DNA of 58,442 nt from Fibrobacter sp. (GCA_016295375.1 JAEDLI010000001.1:1-58442); one strand, 5' to 3'. Shown: positions 31,896 through 40,967, numbered from the stretch's first letter. Notes: generated by a model from the letters alone, not told the origin. A program made the numbers and translations.

Positions 31896-33293
31896 ATGGA
31901 ATTCGGGCGTTTTGAAGCGTTGATTGAAAAGTTCCCTCAGGTGCAGATCTTTAGCACCGACGGTGCGGATTTGGACCGGGTCATTACTCATTTCTTGAAC
32001 CAGCGCAAGAAAGTCTCTACCATGTCCGAATCCATGCAGCGTAAAATCCAGCAGGCCCTGGCGCCCTTCTGGCAGCAGCGTTTTATCAGTTTGCACGATT
32101 CGGAGGCTCCGCTGGTCAAGAACCTGCTTTTGAACAAGAAGTTCTTTTTGCAGACGGACCGCTATATCGACGACGTGCCGTTTCCGGAGACGGATCCCGC
32201 GAAGCTTGACGAGGCTATGGTCATCGCGGACTTGCCGATGGACATTCTGGAGAGAAAGCTTCTGAGCTTGTCTAACGGGGAACTCCGCCGGGTGCTGCTG
32301 GCCCGTATGTGGATGGAAAAGCCGGAGTGGGTTTATTTCAACGACCTGTTCGGCGGTCTGGACCCGGAGTACCGTGTGCACCTGGCTGGCTGTGTGGCCG
32401 GTCTTGCCAAGCGCCAAAACCTGAATGTGGTGGTGCGTCTTGCCCGCGAAGACGAACTGATTCCGGAGATTCCCGCTTTTGTATTCGAGAACAAGGTGTT
32501 CAAGGAATACGCCAGTTCGTTGCCCGATGTGGCGGCCCAGCCGAAATTTCGCAAGGCGGAACTGACGGACTACGAGGTTGTAGACCTGAAGTGTAGGCTT
32601 GGAGATCCCCGCCTGCGCGGGGATGACAATAAAGGGGAAGTCCTTTTCGATTTAAGAAACGTCAACGTCCGTTTTGGTGAAACGACGGTTATTAGGAATT
32701 TGAACTGGCAGGTCCGCAAGGGCGAACACTGGGTGGTCATGGGGGAGAACGGCGCAGGCAAGAGTACGTTGCTTGGGCTCTTGACGGCGGACCACCCCCA
32801 GATTTATGGAAACGACATTACACTCCTGGGTGAGCGTCCGGGGCATGGTCTGAACATCTGGGACCACAAGGCGAAACTGGGATTTTTCTCTCCGGAACTG
32901 GCGCTCCAGTACCGCGAAGACCTGAGCCTCTTGGAGGTGCTCTGCACGGGCTTTACGCCGAACCTCTGCAAGGCGGACAACACCACCTGGGAAGAACGGG
33001 CCAAGGCGAAGGAATGGCTTGCCTACCTGGGGTTTGAAGACCCCGAAGAAAATGTCCGCAAGCTTTCTCCCATAGACAAACGGGTGATTCTTATGGCCCG
33101 AGCCGCTATCCGCCCGCCCCAGGTGCTTCTGCTGGACGAACCCTCCCAGGGGCTGGAGAAGGGCTATCGGGACAAGTTCTTCCACCTGCTGGACCTGCTC
33201 TCTAAAGAAACGACTATTATTTTGGTGAGCCACTACGAAGAGGAATGGCCGCCCTGTATGACCCACCTTCTTCGCATGCCAAGGTTCTCATAA
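31896..33293 (+). CDS. ModF/PhrA-like double ABC ATPase
   Basis: 465 residues from the ATG at 31896, cytoplasmic, with no membrane segment. It has two ABC domains in tandem. The first has a signature (LLSLSNGELRRVLLARMWM) and a Walker B-like strand (WVYFNDLFGGLD) but no recognisable Walker A. The second has Walker A GENGAGKSTLLGLL, a degenerate signature (RKLSPIDKRVILMARA) and Walker B VLLLDEPSQGLE. This matches the ModF/PhrA group of soluble ABC ATPases, whose role is unclear. The inter-domain linker (about residues 233-246) contains CRLGDPRLRGDD, the translation of an in-frame REP palindrome. The asymmetry suggests only one competent ATP site or two composite sites. Confidence 0.85.
   Translation: MEFGRFEALIEKFPQVQIFSTDGADLDRVITHFLNQRKKVSTMSESMQRKIQQALAPFWQQRFISLHDSEAPLVKNLLLNKKFFLQTDRYIDDVPFPETDPAKLDEAMVIADLPMDILERKLLSLSNGELRRVLLARMWMEKPEWVYFNDLFGGLDPEYRVHLAGCVAGLAKRQNLNVVVRLAREDELIPEIPAFVFENKVFKEYASSLPDVAAQPKFRKAELTDYEVVDLKCRLGDPRLRGDDNKGEVLFDLRNVNVRFGETTVIRNLNWQVRKGEHWVVMGENGAGKSTLLGLLTADHPQIYGNDITLLGERPGHGLNIWDHKAKLGFFSPELALQYREDLSLLEVLCTGFTPNLCKADNTTWEERAKAKEWLAYLGFEDPEENVRKLSPIDKRVILMARAAIRPPQVLLLDEPSQGLEKGYRDKFFHLLDLLSKETTIILVSHYEEEWPPCMTHLLRMPRFS
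32605..32624. repeat. REP-like palindrome inside the ABC ATPase gene
   Basis: ATCCCCGC, 4 nt, GCGGGGAT with GGAG on the left and GACAA on the right, giving GDPRLRGDD in frame between the two ATPase domains. Confidence 0.85.
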
Positions 33294-33314
33294 TCGGCAG
33301 TCACGGACCTTCGG

Positions 33315-33335
33315 CCCTAACCACTAATCACTTTT
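33315..33335. repeat. Short heptanucleotide array
   Basis: CCCTAAC CACTAAT CACTTTT, directly before the mrp start codon. Confidence 0.6.
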
Positions 33336-33336
33336 T

Positions 33337-34455
33337 ATGCAACTCTCTGAACAAAATATTCTAAGTGCCCTCAAAGCGGTCCAGGATCCCGACCTGCACA
33401 AGAACATCGTGGAGCTGAACTTTGTACAGAATCTGAAAATCGAAGGGACCAAGGTTACCTTTGACCTGGTACTCACGACTCCTGCATGCCCCATCCGCGA
33501 CCGGTTCAAGGACCAGTGCATTTCCATTGTGAAGGGGCTGGGCGCTTCTGAGGTCGAGGTGACCCTTACCTCCAATGCCGGCCGCGTAGGCGATGCTCCC
33601 GAACAGCCCCAGGTTTCTTTCCTTGGCGAAGTTTCTCATATCGTTGGGGTGGCCTCTGGCAAGGGCGGTGTAGGAAAATCTACGGTGACGGCGAACCTCG
33701 CCATGGCGCTGAGCCTGTCCGGTGCCCGCGTGGGGATTCTGGACGCAGATATTTATGGCCCCAGCATGGGCCTCATGTTCGGTATCGACAAGGACCCTCA
33801 GGTTTTTGAAGACAACACCATTGCCCCGGTAGAGGCAAAGGGCGGCATTGCCATCGTGTCCATGTGTATGTTTGCCGGTTCCGAGAAGGCCACTATCTGG
33901 CGAGGCCCTATGGCAAGCCAGATGATCCAGCATTTTTTGAACCGGGTGCGCTGGGGCAAACTGGACTACCTGCTGGTGGATTTCCCTCCTGGAACGGGGG
34001 ATATCCAGCTGACGCTGACTCAGAACTGTCCTATGGCAGGAGCCGTGGTGGTGACCACCCCGCAAGAGGTGGCACTTGCCGACTGCCGCAAGGGACTTGC
34101 CATGTTTGATTCCGTCGGCGTGCCCGTTGTGGGAGTCGTGGAGAATATGAGTTATTTCATCTGCGACGGGTGCGGCAAGCACCACAACATTTTCCGCCAA
34201 GGCGGCGGTGAACGCATAGCCAAAAATTGGGGTGTGCCGTTAATCGCGAAGATTCCTCTTGAACCTGCGGTTGCCGACTGCGGAGACGAAGGAACACCTG
34301 CGGTGCTACGCTATCCGAATTCAGAATCGGCGAAGGCCTTTTTGCAGGCGGCAGATGCAGTCGTGAGAACACTTTCGGTATTCAAGTCGGTCGGAGATGG
34401 CGTACTCAAGAACTTCAACTATGCCTTTGACGAACTTCCGGAGGAGGATGTATGA
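33337..34455 (+). CDS. mrp: Mrp/ApbC family iron-sulfur cluster carrier ATPase
   Basis: 372 residues. The N-terminal MIP18/DUF59 domain (residues 5-85, ILSALKAVQDPDLHKNIV) is followed by a P-loop NTPase with the deviant Walker A VASGKGGVGKSTVTANLA near 108, LDADIYGPSMGLMFG, VDFPPGTGDIQLTL and the cluster-binding CxxC in FICDGCGKHHNIF near 275. Mrp proteins hold and transfer [4Fe-4S] clusters to apo-enzymes in the cytoplasm. The stop overlaps the start of the DUF971 gene by 4 nt (ATGA), indicating a coupled pair; DUF971 domains are known to be fused to Mrp in other bacteria. Confidence 0.95.
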   Translation: MQLSEQNILSALKAVQDPDLHKNIVELNFVQNLKIEGTKVTFDLVLTTPACPIRDRFKDQCISIVKGLGASEVEVTLTSNAGRVGDAPEQPQVSFLGEVSHIVGVASGKGGVGKSTVTANLAMALSLSGARVGILDADIYGPSMGLMFGIDKDPQVFEDNTIAPVEAKGGIAIVSMCMFAGSEKATIWRGPMASQMIQHFLNRVRWGKLDYLLVDFPPGTGDIQLTLTQNCPMAGAVVVTTPQEVALADCRKGLAMFDSVGVPVVGVVENMSYFICDGCGKHHNIFRQGGGERIAKNWGVPLIAKIPLEPAVADCGDEGTPAVLRYPNSESAKAFLQAADAVVRTLSVFKSVGDGVLKNFNYAFDELPEEDV

Positions 34456-34748
34456 TCCAGCCCAAGAAAGTTTTCAGGACGAAAGATGGAAAGCTTGGCT
34501 TTGAGTGGAACGATGGAACACGGGGCGTCTGTTCGGCCCGGGAACTTCGTCTCGCTTGCCCCTGCGCCCTGTGCGTAGATGAACACACCGGTGAAAAATT
34601 GCTTGACAATTCTACTGTTCCCGACGATATTAAACTGGAGAGGGTTCAATCCATCGGTCGCTACGCTGCGGGTTTATCCTTTAGCGACGGTCACCGTTCG
34701 GGAATTTACCCCTACGATAAACTGAAGGAATTGACGAAAAACGTGTAA
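34452..34748 (+). CDS. DUF971 domain protein
   Basis: 98 residues with the DUF971 pattern: KLGFEWNDGTRGVCSARELRLACPCALCVDEHTGE, then a second half with GRYAAGLSFSDGHRSGIYPYDKL. The three cysteines (CPCALC) are conserved in many members and could bind metal. The domain also forms the N-terminus of gamma-butyrobetaine hydroxylases. Overlap with mrp (ATGA) suggests a shared job in iron-sulfur delivery; that is inference from context. Confidence 0.9.
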   Translation: MIQPKKVFRTKDGKLGFEWNDGTRGVCSARELRLACPCALCVDEHTGEKLLDNSTVPDDIKLERVQSIGRYAAGLSFSDGHRSGIYPYDKLKELTKNV

Positions 34749-34783
34749 AAAACAATATTTACTCCGAATTTTTTGGAAAAATC

Positions 34784-35635
34784 ATGAGCGAGTTTAACGA
34801 ATCACTTTATTTTCGCGATTTGAATCGTTACCCGACTCTTTCTCAACAAGAGGAAGAGGCTTTGTTGACGATTATCCGGACCGGCGAAACGGAGGAAATT
34901 CGTAAATCGGCCCTCCAACGGCTCATTCGGGGTAACCTTCGCTTTGTGGTCTCTGTGGCCCGAAAGTATCAAGGGCGAGGACTGGCCCTGCTGGATTTGA
35001 TTAATGAAGGCAATATCGGTCTTTACAAGGCAGCCAAGCGTTTTGACATGAACAAGGATGTCAAGTTCATCTCGTATGCTGTCTGGTGGATCCGCCAGTC
35101 TATTCAGAAAGCCCTTTTTGAGCAGGTTGGGTCTGTGCGTATTCCGCCCAACAAGCTCGCTTTGGTGAATCGTTTCAAACGGGCTCTGATGCTGAACGGT
35201 GGCGATTACGCCAAGACCATGGCCATGGAAGAGTTTGCGCCCAATGAAAAGGACATCATTGAGGTCATGGAAAAGATTGTGGACATCTCCCTGGATGCCC
35301 CTATCGGTGATGATCCTGGCAGCAATTCCGGTGCGGATTCTGTCAGCACCTTGATGGATGTTCTTGGCAACGACGGTAAGCAAGAAGAGGAAATGGAGCG
35401 AGAAGAGCGTCGCAAGATGATTGACGAAACCTTGGCCTCGCTCCCTCGTAGGGAAGAAGAAATCCTGAAGATGTTCTATGGCCTGGATACCACGGAAGAC
35501 ACCACTCTCAAGGATATCGGTGAAGATTTACGTTTGAGTCGTGAAAGGGTGCGCCAGATTAAGAACAAGACCCTTAGGCGTTTGCAGAAAAGCAAGGAAC
35601 ACAAAGAAAAACTCTCCGACTTTCTGGAGTTGTAA
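34784..35635 (+). CDS. RpoD-family sigma factor lacking region 1.1
   Basis: 283 residues. Regions: 1.2 (SLYFRDLNRYPTLSQQEEEAL), 2.1-2.4 (RLIRGNLRFVVSVARKYQGRG, LLDLINEGNIGLYKAAKRFD, KFISYAVWWIRQSIQKAL), 3 (SVRIPPNKLALVNRFKRAL) and 4 (LPRREEEILKMFYGLD, LKDIGEDLRLSRERVRQIK). The helix-turn-helix and -10 recognition residues resemble housekeeping sigma factors. The missing region 1.1 and size of about 285 residues match the primary sigma of Bacteroidetes, so this may be the primary sigma factor; a group 2 factor is the alternative. It shares a TAATG junction with the following TPR gene. Confidence 0.92.
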   Translation: MSEFNESLYFRDLNRYPTLSQQEEEALLTIIRTGETEEIRKSALQRLIRGNLRFVVSVARKYQGRGLALLDLINEGNIGLYKAAKRFDMNKDVKFISYAVWWIRQSIQKALFEQVGSVRIPPNKLALVNRFKRALMLNGGDYAKTMAMEEFAPNEKDIIEVMEKIVDISLDAPIGDDPGSNSGADSVSTLMDVLGNDGKQEEEMEREERRKMIDETLASLPRREEEILKMFYGLDTTEDTTLKDIGEDLRLSRERVRQIKNKTLRRLQKSKEHKEKLSDFLEL

Positions 35636-37347
35636 TGCCTTTAGCGTCCGAGACATCGCGGAAAGCGGCATACTTATTCCTGATACTTTGCTGTCTGGCC
35701 GCTTTAGGCTTGGGCGGTTACCAGCTTTATTTGAATATGGCACCTGCGAAGGTGGTGGTACCGGAAGTTCCTTTTGGAATCAAGGCCGGTACTGAATTTA
35801 TGAAAGGCGATTCTCCCGATATGCGTGAGGAGCTGGCATCGCTCCCTATCCAGACTCAAGGTGAAATCCGCCGGGCGACCGAACTGTTCCGTAGTGGGGC
35901 TTATGCCCAGGCAAACGAAATTTTCAATGCAGTGTCGCTGTTGTATCCTGAATCGGTGGTTTCCCTGTGGAACGAAACGAATACTTTGTTTGAAATGGAT
36001 TCCTTGACTGATTTAGAAAGCAACCGGTTGAATTTACTGGTTGGAAAGTTGCAGGGCAGGTATCCGGAGTCGGGGCTTTCTAAGTATCTGGAAAGCCGCA
36101 AGACCTATAAGTCTGGCAACAAGACGGTGGCCCTTGAAATGGCAAAGATTGCCGTGGATCAGGCTCCAACCCTAGTGGAGGCTCGCTTGTGGTTTGCTCG
36201 CCTGTTGAAGGAGAACAATCGCTTGCCTCAGGCAATAGAAGAAGCTCGTACGTCTATAAGCCTTTCGGCAGGGAACGAACCTCGAGGTTATGAATTTTTA
36301 GCTCGTCTTTTCCATGATCAGGGGAACCTGGACAGCTGTTCGTCGCTACTGGATTATGGCTTGACTCAGTACCCCTTGGATGCGGAACTTATGCTTTTGC
36401 GGGGGTACCTTTGGGAATACCAGGGTCGATATGACGAAGCGGAAAAGATTTACCAGCGGATTCTGGCCTTTAGGCCTGATTTCGAGGGAGCGGCACTTGC
36501 CCTTTCTACCGTTGGCGAAAAGACGGTTCCTGGAGCAGGTGGTGGTAAAATTTCTCCTATGGACCGCTCTCAGCTGGCACGGGAAATCCTTGAGCCCTTG
36601 GTTGAAAAGTATCCAGAAAACATGCCTTTGCGAGAGGCTCTTGGGCTTGCTTATTTGAAAGGTCGCGACTACGATCGTGCCCGCATCCAGTTCCGCGAGA
36701 TACAGAACAGGGATCCGGAGTATCCGGATATCCAACAGCGCATTCAGGAATGCAACGTGACTCGTCCGTCGCTCCCTACACAGGGGACAGGACTTGCGGC
36801 AGACTTGAATCGGGCCGTGGATAGCTTGCGAGAGTCCGTTGTTCCTTCATCAACCCACGATTTTTCCACAATGCTCGGCCATTACCTTGTTCGTTACGGT
36901 GCGTCTCCTGCTGAGTTTTTCAAGAAATACGACATCAAGAATTTTAGGCCTGTGAAGAAAAATGTTTGGCAGGAATCCTTCTACGACGCTCCCTACAAGC
37001 ACACCTATACGGTAGTGTTCGATTCCTTGAATCGTTTTCGTGAGGTTCATGTGGTCGTTTACGATTCTTCCAACACGTCTAATCACTTGGGGCTTGCTCC
37101 AGAGGTTTTCACCAGGTTTCTCAAACAGAATTCAAGGATTTCCGGTATCGGAAACAGTACCGGTGAGACGGATTGCGGGGAAGAACTGGTGATTGATGCT
37201 GCGGTCTGGGAAACTCAGGATAACTTTGAAATTCTTGCTCGATTTGTCGGGACGCCTAAAGAAATCCGTATGGTGCGTTTCGACAAGTCCATTCTCCCGG
37301 CAGGCCTCAAACTCTGTGACTACAGCACGTACCTAAAAGAGTTTTGA
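35635..37347 (+). CDS. Membrane-anchored TPR protein
   Basis: 570 residues. One N-terminal membrane segment (AAYLFLILCCLAALGLGGYQLYL, 11-33) is followed by a helical-repeat region (about 80-350) with TPR-like units such as AYAQANEIFNAVSLLYPES, RLPQAIEEARTSISLS, RYDEAEKIYQRILAFRPDF and DYDRARIQFREIQNRDPEY. The last about 200 residues are a beta-containing domain I cannot name (HTYTVVFDSLNRFREVHVVVYD). The start codon overlaps the sigma factor stop (TAATG), so both are made from one transcript. It probably acts as a scaffold at the cell envelope. A heptamer array begins at its stop codon. Confidence 0.85.
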   Translation: MPLASETSRKAAYLFLILCCLAALGLGGYQLYLNMAPAKVVVPEVPFGIKAGTEFMKGDSPDMREELASLPIQTQGEIRRATELFRSGAYAQANEIFNAVSLLYPESVVSLWNETNTLFEMDSLTDLESNRLNLLVGKLQGRYPESGLSKYLESRKTYKSGNKTVALEMAKIAVDQAPTLVEARLWFARLLKENNRLPQAIEEARTSISLSAGNEPRGYEFLARLFHDQGNLDSCSSLLDYGLTQYPLDAELMLLRGYLWEYQGRYDEAEKIYQRILAFRPDFEGAALALSTVGEKTVPGAGGGKISPMDRSQLAREILEPLVEKYPENMPLREALGLAYLKGRDYDRARIQFREIQNRDPEYPDIQQRIQECNVTRPSLPTQGTGLAADLNRAVDSLRESVVPSSTHDFSTMLGHYLVRYGASPAEFFKKYDIKNFRPVKKNVWQESFYDAPYKHTYTVVFDSLNRFREVHVVVYDSSNTSNHLGLAPEVFTRFLKQNSRISGIGNSTGETDCGEELVIDAAVWETQDNFEILARFVGTPKEIRMVRFDKSILPAGLKLCDYSTYLKEF

Positions 37348-37415
37348 GTTAATAGTTCAAAGTTACTAGGGATTCCGGTTTAGTAACTAGTAACTAGTAA
37401 CTAATAACTAGTTGC
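37346..37415. repeat. Heptanucleotide array (TAGTAAC type)
   Basis: Ten heptamers in phase: GAGTTAA TAGTTCA AAGTTAC TAGGGAT TCCGGTT TAGTAAC TAGTAAC TAGTAAC TAATAAC TAGTTGC. It starts within the stop codon of the TPR gene and fills nearly the whole gap to the next gene. Confidence 0.85.
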
Positions 37416-37435
37416 TTTTTTGTATCTTTACTCCT

Positions 37436-39346
37436 ATGCTACGGTTCCGCTACATAGTGCTTGCATTGCTCGCTCTCTTGCTGGAGGGGTGTACTTGCTG
37501 TGCTTACTTGAACCACATGTTCAATGCGGAACGTTTGTATGATGAGGCGGGTGAACTTAGGGAAGCTCGGCTAGACAGCATTCCCGATGAAACGGCGTCT
37601 AGCCCCGGAGCTGAAGAACGCCAGAAATACGACAAGATTATTGAAAAAGGCTCTAGGGTTTTGGAGCGTTTCCCCAACAACAAGAAACGGACCGCCGAGG
37701 CTGTTTTCCTGATTGGTGAATCGTTCCGCCACAAGGGGGAATGGGGAAAGGCCATAGTCAAGTACGATGAGTACGAAAGGTATTTTGCCGATTACGACTC
37801 TATGCGGGCTGTGGAATACCAACGTGCCTACTGCCTTTATCGCAATCACGAATACAATATCAGCCGTTTTGCTCTGGAACCGGTGATTGCAAGTAAGAAC
37901 CACCCGTACTATTTTCAGGGCTTGAACCTGCTTTCGCTTTTAGACGAACAGTCGGAATTCCCGGACCAGGCCATTGCCGCCCTAGAAGCCGTTCTTGCAG
38001 ATACGGCAGGAACGCCCTTCATGCGGGGTAAGGCTCATTTCCGTTTAGCGGGCCTTTACTTCAAGAAAGAAGATTGGGCGAAATCTAGGGAACACTACAC
38101 GGCCAAGGAAATCCAGGAACTGAATGTTCGGGAACGGCAGATGGCCGGTGAACAGGCGGCGGAGTGCTTAGTAAACCAGAAAGAATACCTGAAGGCCGCC
38201 GACGAATACAAGGCTCTTTTCAAGAATCCCGATTACGAGCAGAAACAGCCGGAGTACTTAGTCCGCCTGGGGGAGGTGACCCTGATGGCGGAGCGCTACC
38301 CCGACGCCTTCATTATATTGCGCAAGGTAAATTCGGATTATCCCAAAACGCAGTATGCGGCCCGTAGCTACTACAATATGGGTGATTACGAGCAACAGAA
38401 AACCTTGAATTATGAGCAGGCCGTTATTTATTACGATAGTAGTTATAGTTCCCTGAATTACTGCGATTGGGCTCAAAAGAGCCGGGCTTTAAGCGAAGCA
38501 CTTAAACGCCTGATTGCCATGCGAAATATGAACGATTCGTTGAGCAAGGATTCTGTTCCCAATTTGGATAATTTCTTCGGGACAGAATTCCAGATAGCGG
38601 AGCTTTTCTTGTTTAAGCTTGACCAGGTGGATAGCGCGGTAAACAGGCTGACGGGTATTATTGAGAATTCAAATGATTCTGCGCGGGTGATGCTTGCCAC
38701 GTATGCACGGGCGTTTATCTACGACGAGTACAAGGGTGACGAAGATACCGCTGAAGAACTTTACAAGGAAATCATCGAGAAGTACCCGGGTACGGAATAT
38801 GCCAAGCAGGCTCAGGCGAACCTGGGTATGCGGGTAACCATCAAGACCCGTGATGATGAGGCAAAGGAACGGTATTTGCAAGCAGAAAGCTTGTGGACGG
38901 TGGCGTCAGAAGTGCCGCTGGACCAGATGGAACGGGTGGATTCGGCATATGTTACGGCCTTTACCGCTTTTGACAGCTTGTACAGGGATTATCCCGACAC
39001 CGAATCGGGTGTTCAGGCCCTTTACATGAAGTTCGTGTATTTCCAGATGGATCCGGAGCGAGGAGACAGTGTCGGAGTTGTCTTAAATGAATTACGTTCA
39101 AAACACAGGGATACCCCTTGGGGAAAATACGCAGCCAAGGTTCTGGACCATAGGCTTGCCATTACCGATTCTGAAATTGAGCGGCTTCGCAGGCGTGTGC
39201 AGCAGAGTATAGAACACATTGACCAGATGTCTGCCCAGTATCACGAGTCAATTAACAAGAAGCCCGAAGAAAAGAAGGCTGAGGTCAAGAGCAAGGAAGA
39301 TGAAATCCTTGAGAACACCTACAACAGCATGTATGACTTCGAGTAA
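37436..39346 (+). CDS. TPR-rich lipoprotein
   Basis: 636 residues from the ATG at 37436. The lipoprotein signal is MLRFRYIVLALLALLLEGC. The rest is almost all helical, with tandem TPR/BamD-like units (RTAEAVFLIGESFRHKGEW, ALYKEIIEKYPGTEYAKQA-like segment near 440, FTAFDSLYRDYPDTESGVQ). The C-terminus is a charged coiled coil (EIERLRRRVQQSIEHIDQM). Such proteins often act as adaptors in outer-membrane assembly or secretion; nothing here proves a specific partner. Its 3' end overlaps the RlpA-like gene by 14 nt. Confidence 0.88.
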   Translation: MLRFRYIVLALLALLLEGCTCCAYLNHMFNAERLYDEAGELREARLDSIPDETASSPGAEERQKYDKIIEKGSRVLERFPNNKKRTAEAVFLIGESFRHKGEWGKAIVKYDEYERYFADYDSMRAVEYQRAYCLYRNHEYNISRFALEPVIASKNHPYYFQGLNLLSLLDEQSEFPDQAIAALEAVLADTAGTPFMRGKAHFRLAGLYFKKEDWAKSREHYTAKEIQELNVRERQMAGEQAAECLVNQKEYLKAADEYKALFKNPDYEQKQPEYLVRLGEVTLMAERYPDAFIILRKVNSDYPKTQYAARSYYNMGDYEQQKTLNYEQAVIYYDSSYSSLNYCDWAQKSRALSEALKRLIAMRNMNDSLSKDSVPNLDNFFGTEFQIAELFLFKLDQVDSAVNRLTGIIENSNDSARVMLATYARAFIYDEYKGDEDTAEELYKEIIEKYPGTEYAKQAQANLGMRVTIKTRDDEAKERYLQAESLWTVASEVPLDQMERVDSAYVTAFTAFDSLYRDYPDTESGVQALYMKFVYFQMDPERGDSVGVVLNELRSKHRDTPWGKYAAKVLDHRLAITDSEIERLRRRVQQSIEHIDQMSAQYHESINKKPEEKKAEVKSKEDEILENTYNSMYDFE

Positions 39347-39797
39347 GTTGGGTGTGCGGTTACGGCTGTCGCTGTGGGCTTTGTGCGTCGGACTTGCATT
39401 TGTTTTGTCGGGCTGTGCGGCTGCCAATGCAAAAATTGCTTCCCGAAAGGGCTATGTCCGTTTTCCTGAAACACATTACGCTTCTAAGGAAAAAGCTGAA
39501 ATCGGAACAAAGCTTCAAGGCGAAGCTAGCTATTACGGCCCGGGATTCCATGGAAAAAAGACAGCCAGCGGCGAGATTTTTAACCAGAACGATTACACTT
39601 GTGCCCACAAGTCTTTGCCATTTGGCACAAAACTGAAGGTGGTTCGGGACGATACGGGGGCTTCGGTGGTGGTGCGGGTCAATGACCGTGGGCCCTATGT
39701 GGACGGTCGAATTTTAGACTTGAGTGTGGCCGCCGGCAAGGATATCGGCCTTGACAAGGTGGGTCACGCCAAGGTCACCGCTACGGTGATTGAATAA
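39333..39797 (+). CDS. RlpA-like septal lipoprotein
   Basis: 154 residues from the ATG at 39333, inside the preceding gene. The lipoprotein signal ends LAFVLSGC. The double-psi beta-barrel of RlpA is clear: GEASYYGPGFHGKKTASGE, CAHKSLPFGTKLKVV, VVVRVNDRGPYVDGRILDLS. RlpA proteins bind, and in Pseudomonas cleave, peptide-free glycan at the septum. Unlike E. coli RlpA there is no SPOR domain; the protein ends right after the barrel. The catalytic Asp of the DRGP motif is present. It probably belongs to one operon with the TPR lipoprotein. Confidence 0.92.
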   Translation: MTSSKLGVRLRLSLWALCVGLAFVLSGCAAANAKIASRKGYVRFPETHYASKEKAEIGTKLQGEASYYGPGFHGKKTASGEIFNQNDYTCAHKSLPFGTKLKVVRDDTGASVVVRVNDRGPYVDGRILDLSVAAGKDIGLDKVGHAKVTATVIE

Positions 39798-39852
39798 TAA
39801 TACGCAAAATGTCACTTTTTGACATACTATAGATTCTATATTTACCTGCACA

Positions 39853-39882
39853 GAAAGACACTTTCTTGTTTGTGTGTCTTTC
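39853..39882 (+). promoter_or_regulatory. Stem-loop upstream of the small gene at 39900
   Basis: GAAAGACAC (39853-39861) pairs perfectly with GTGTCTTTC (39874-39882) across a 12-nt loop. It ends 18 nt before the start codon, just ahead of the AAGAGGT ribosome site. It could be a 5' UTR structure or an inefficient terminator of the rlpA operon. Confidence 0.55.
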
Positions 39883-39899
39883 TTAAAAAAGAGGTCAGT

Positions 39900-40127
39900 A
39901 TGAATCGTAAGTATCGCAGTGAAAACAATGCCCGCTCCGTAGAACTTCCTGAAAAATCCCCTTGGGATTCCGGTTTTTCCATATTCCGGCGCCGCATCAA
40001 CGAACAGCTCCAGCTGGGCGGGGTAGATAGCAGTTTTGTAGATGACGATATGCTTTTGCCCTTTTATCGCACTGGTGAAAGCGAAATATATGTGCTGGGC
40101 GCCCTCGGTTGCCCTGTAGGGGTGTGA
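39900..40127 (+). CDS. Small hypothetical protein
   Basis: 75 residues, with AAGAGGT 6 nt before the ATG. Basic N-terminus (MNRKYRSENNARSVEL), amphipathic middle (FSIFRRRINEQLQLGGVDSS), acidic patch (FVDDDMLLPFY) and a hydrophobic tail ending GALGCPVGV. No signal peptide. I know no family. A strong ribosome site, a structured leader and a stop codon that directly abuts the stop of the convergent gene at 40128 support a real gene. Confidence 0.65.
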   Translation: MNRKYRSENNARSVELPEKSPWDSGFSIFRRRINEQLQLGGVDSSFVDDDMLLPFYRTGESEIYVLGALGCPVGV

Positions 40128-40967
40128 TTACTTCCGGTTTACGCGGAACAGCAACTGGAATGAATTCATCACGTGATTGTGATGGTAGTAGTTTTCGTAG
40201 TCCTCTTCGCCTTCCATGTCATCTCCGGAGGCAATGCCGAGGATTTGCCATTTCAGGGCGAAACCGACGTAGGTCCTTTCCGAAACCTTCCAGTCCTTTC
40301 CGATTTCGAGATTCATGGCGAAGGCGAACCAGTCCTTGCTTTGGCTATTGTCGCGAATGTCAAAGTAGTAAGGGTCGTTCAGCAAAATGATTCCCATCAG
40401 TAGGTCGGCATTGATGAATGTCCCGCCCATAAAGGAATTTGGCTTGCTGTGCAGCCAAGGGAAGAACGTGATTCCTGCACCACCCAAGATAGTTGTTGTT
40501 TCAAGGTCGTTACCAAAGGCGTCGTTATCGTTTCCGCTTCTCTGGTAGTATCCGCCGTTGAGTACGGGTCGCTCCCGAATCCCGTTTTCCAAATCGTACT
40601 CTCCGTTGGTTATGGAAAAGTCGAAAATTCCATGGACGGCGATAAGCTCCTTGAAGAGAAAGCCTAACGAAAGTTCCCCTGCGATACCCGCCCCGTTACC
40701 GTCATACTGGGTGTGTTCATCGTAATAGCGGTGGTCGTAATAGATGTAGGAGTAATCAAATCCCAGGCCGCCGTTCAGGTAGAAACTGCTCCGCCTTTTT
40801 TGGCGTTTTTCCTTTGCAGATTGGTCGGGATTGTCTTGGGCTTGCAGAGCCTCCGCCTGCGCAGGAGTCACCACTTGGATTACATAAACGGTGTCCTGGG
40901 CAAAAGCAGTACCGCTGACGAGAAATATCGCCATAGCAAAAAGAATCGTATGCAAAATCTTTCTCAT
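40128..40967 (-). CDS. Outer-membrane beta-barrel protein, function unknown
   Basis: 279 residues. The signal peptide is MRKILHTILFAMAIFLVSGTAFA. After a short charged linker (KEKRQKRRSS), the mature part is a series of amphipathic strands rich in Tyr, Phe and Gly with alternating pattern (FYLNGGLGFDYSYIYYDHRYY, GAGIAGELSLGFLFKELIAV, ERTYVGFALKWQILGI) and ends with a strand SFQLLFRVNRK. This is typical of 8-10 stranded outer-membrane barrels. No precise family is recognised. The stop codon abuts that of the convergent small gene with no spacer. Confidence 0.82.
   Translation of the reverse strand: MRKILHTILFAMAIFLVSGTAFAQDTVYVIQVVTPAQAEALQAQDNPDQSAKEKRQKRRSSFYLNGGLGFDYSYIYYDHRYYDEHTQYDGNGAGIAGELSLGFLFKELIAVHGIFDFSITNGEYDLENGIRERPVLNGGYYQRSGNDNDAFGNDLETTTILGGAGITFFPWLHSKPNSFMGGTFINADLLMGIILLNDPYYFDIRDNSQSKDWFAFAMNLEIGKDWKVSERTYVGFALKWQILGIASGDDMEGEEDYENYYHHNHVMNSFQLLFRVNRK

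Noticed and set aside
39853..39882. A classic Rho-independent terminator for the rlpA operon
   Set aside because: The stem is perfect but A/T-rich and followed by TTAAAAAA rather than a T run; kept only as a possible leader structure.
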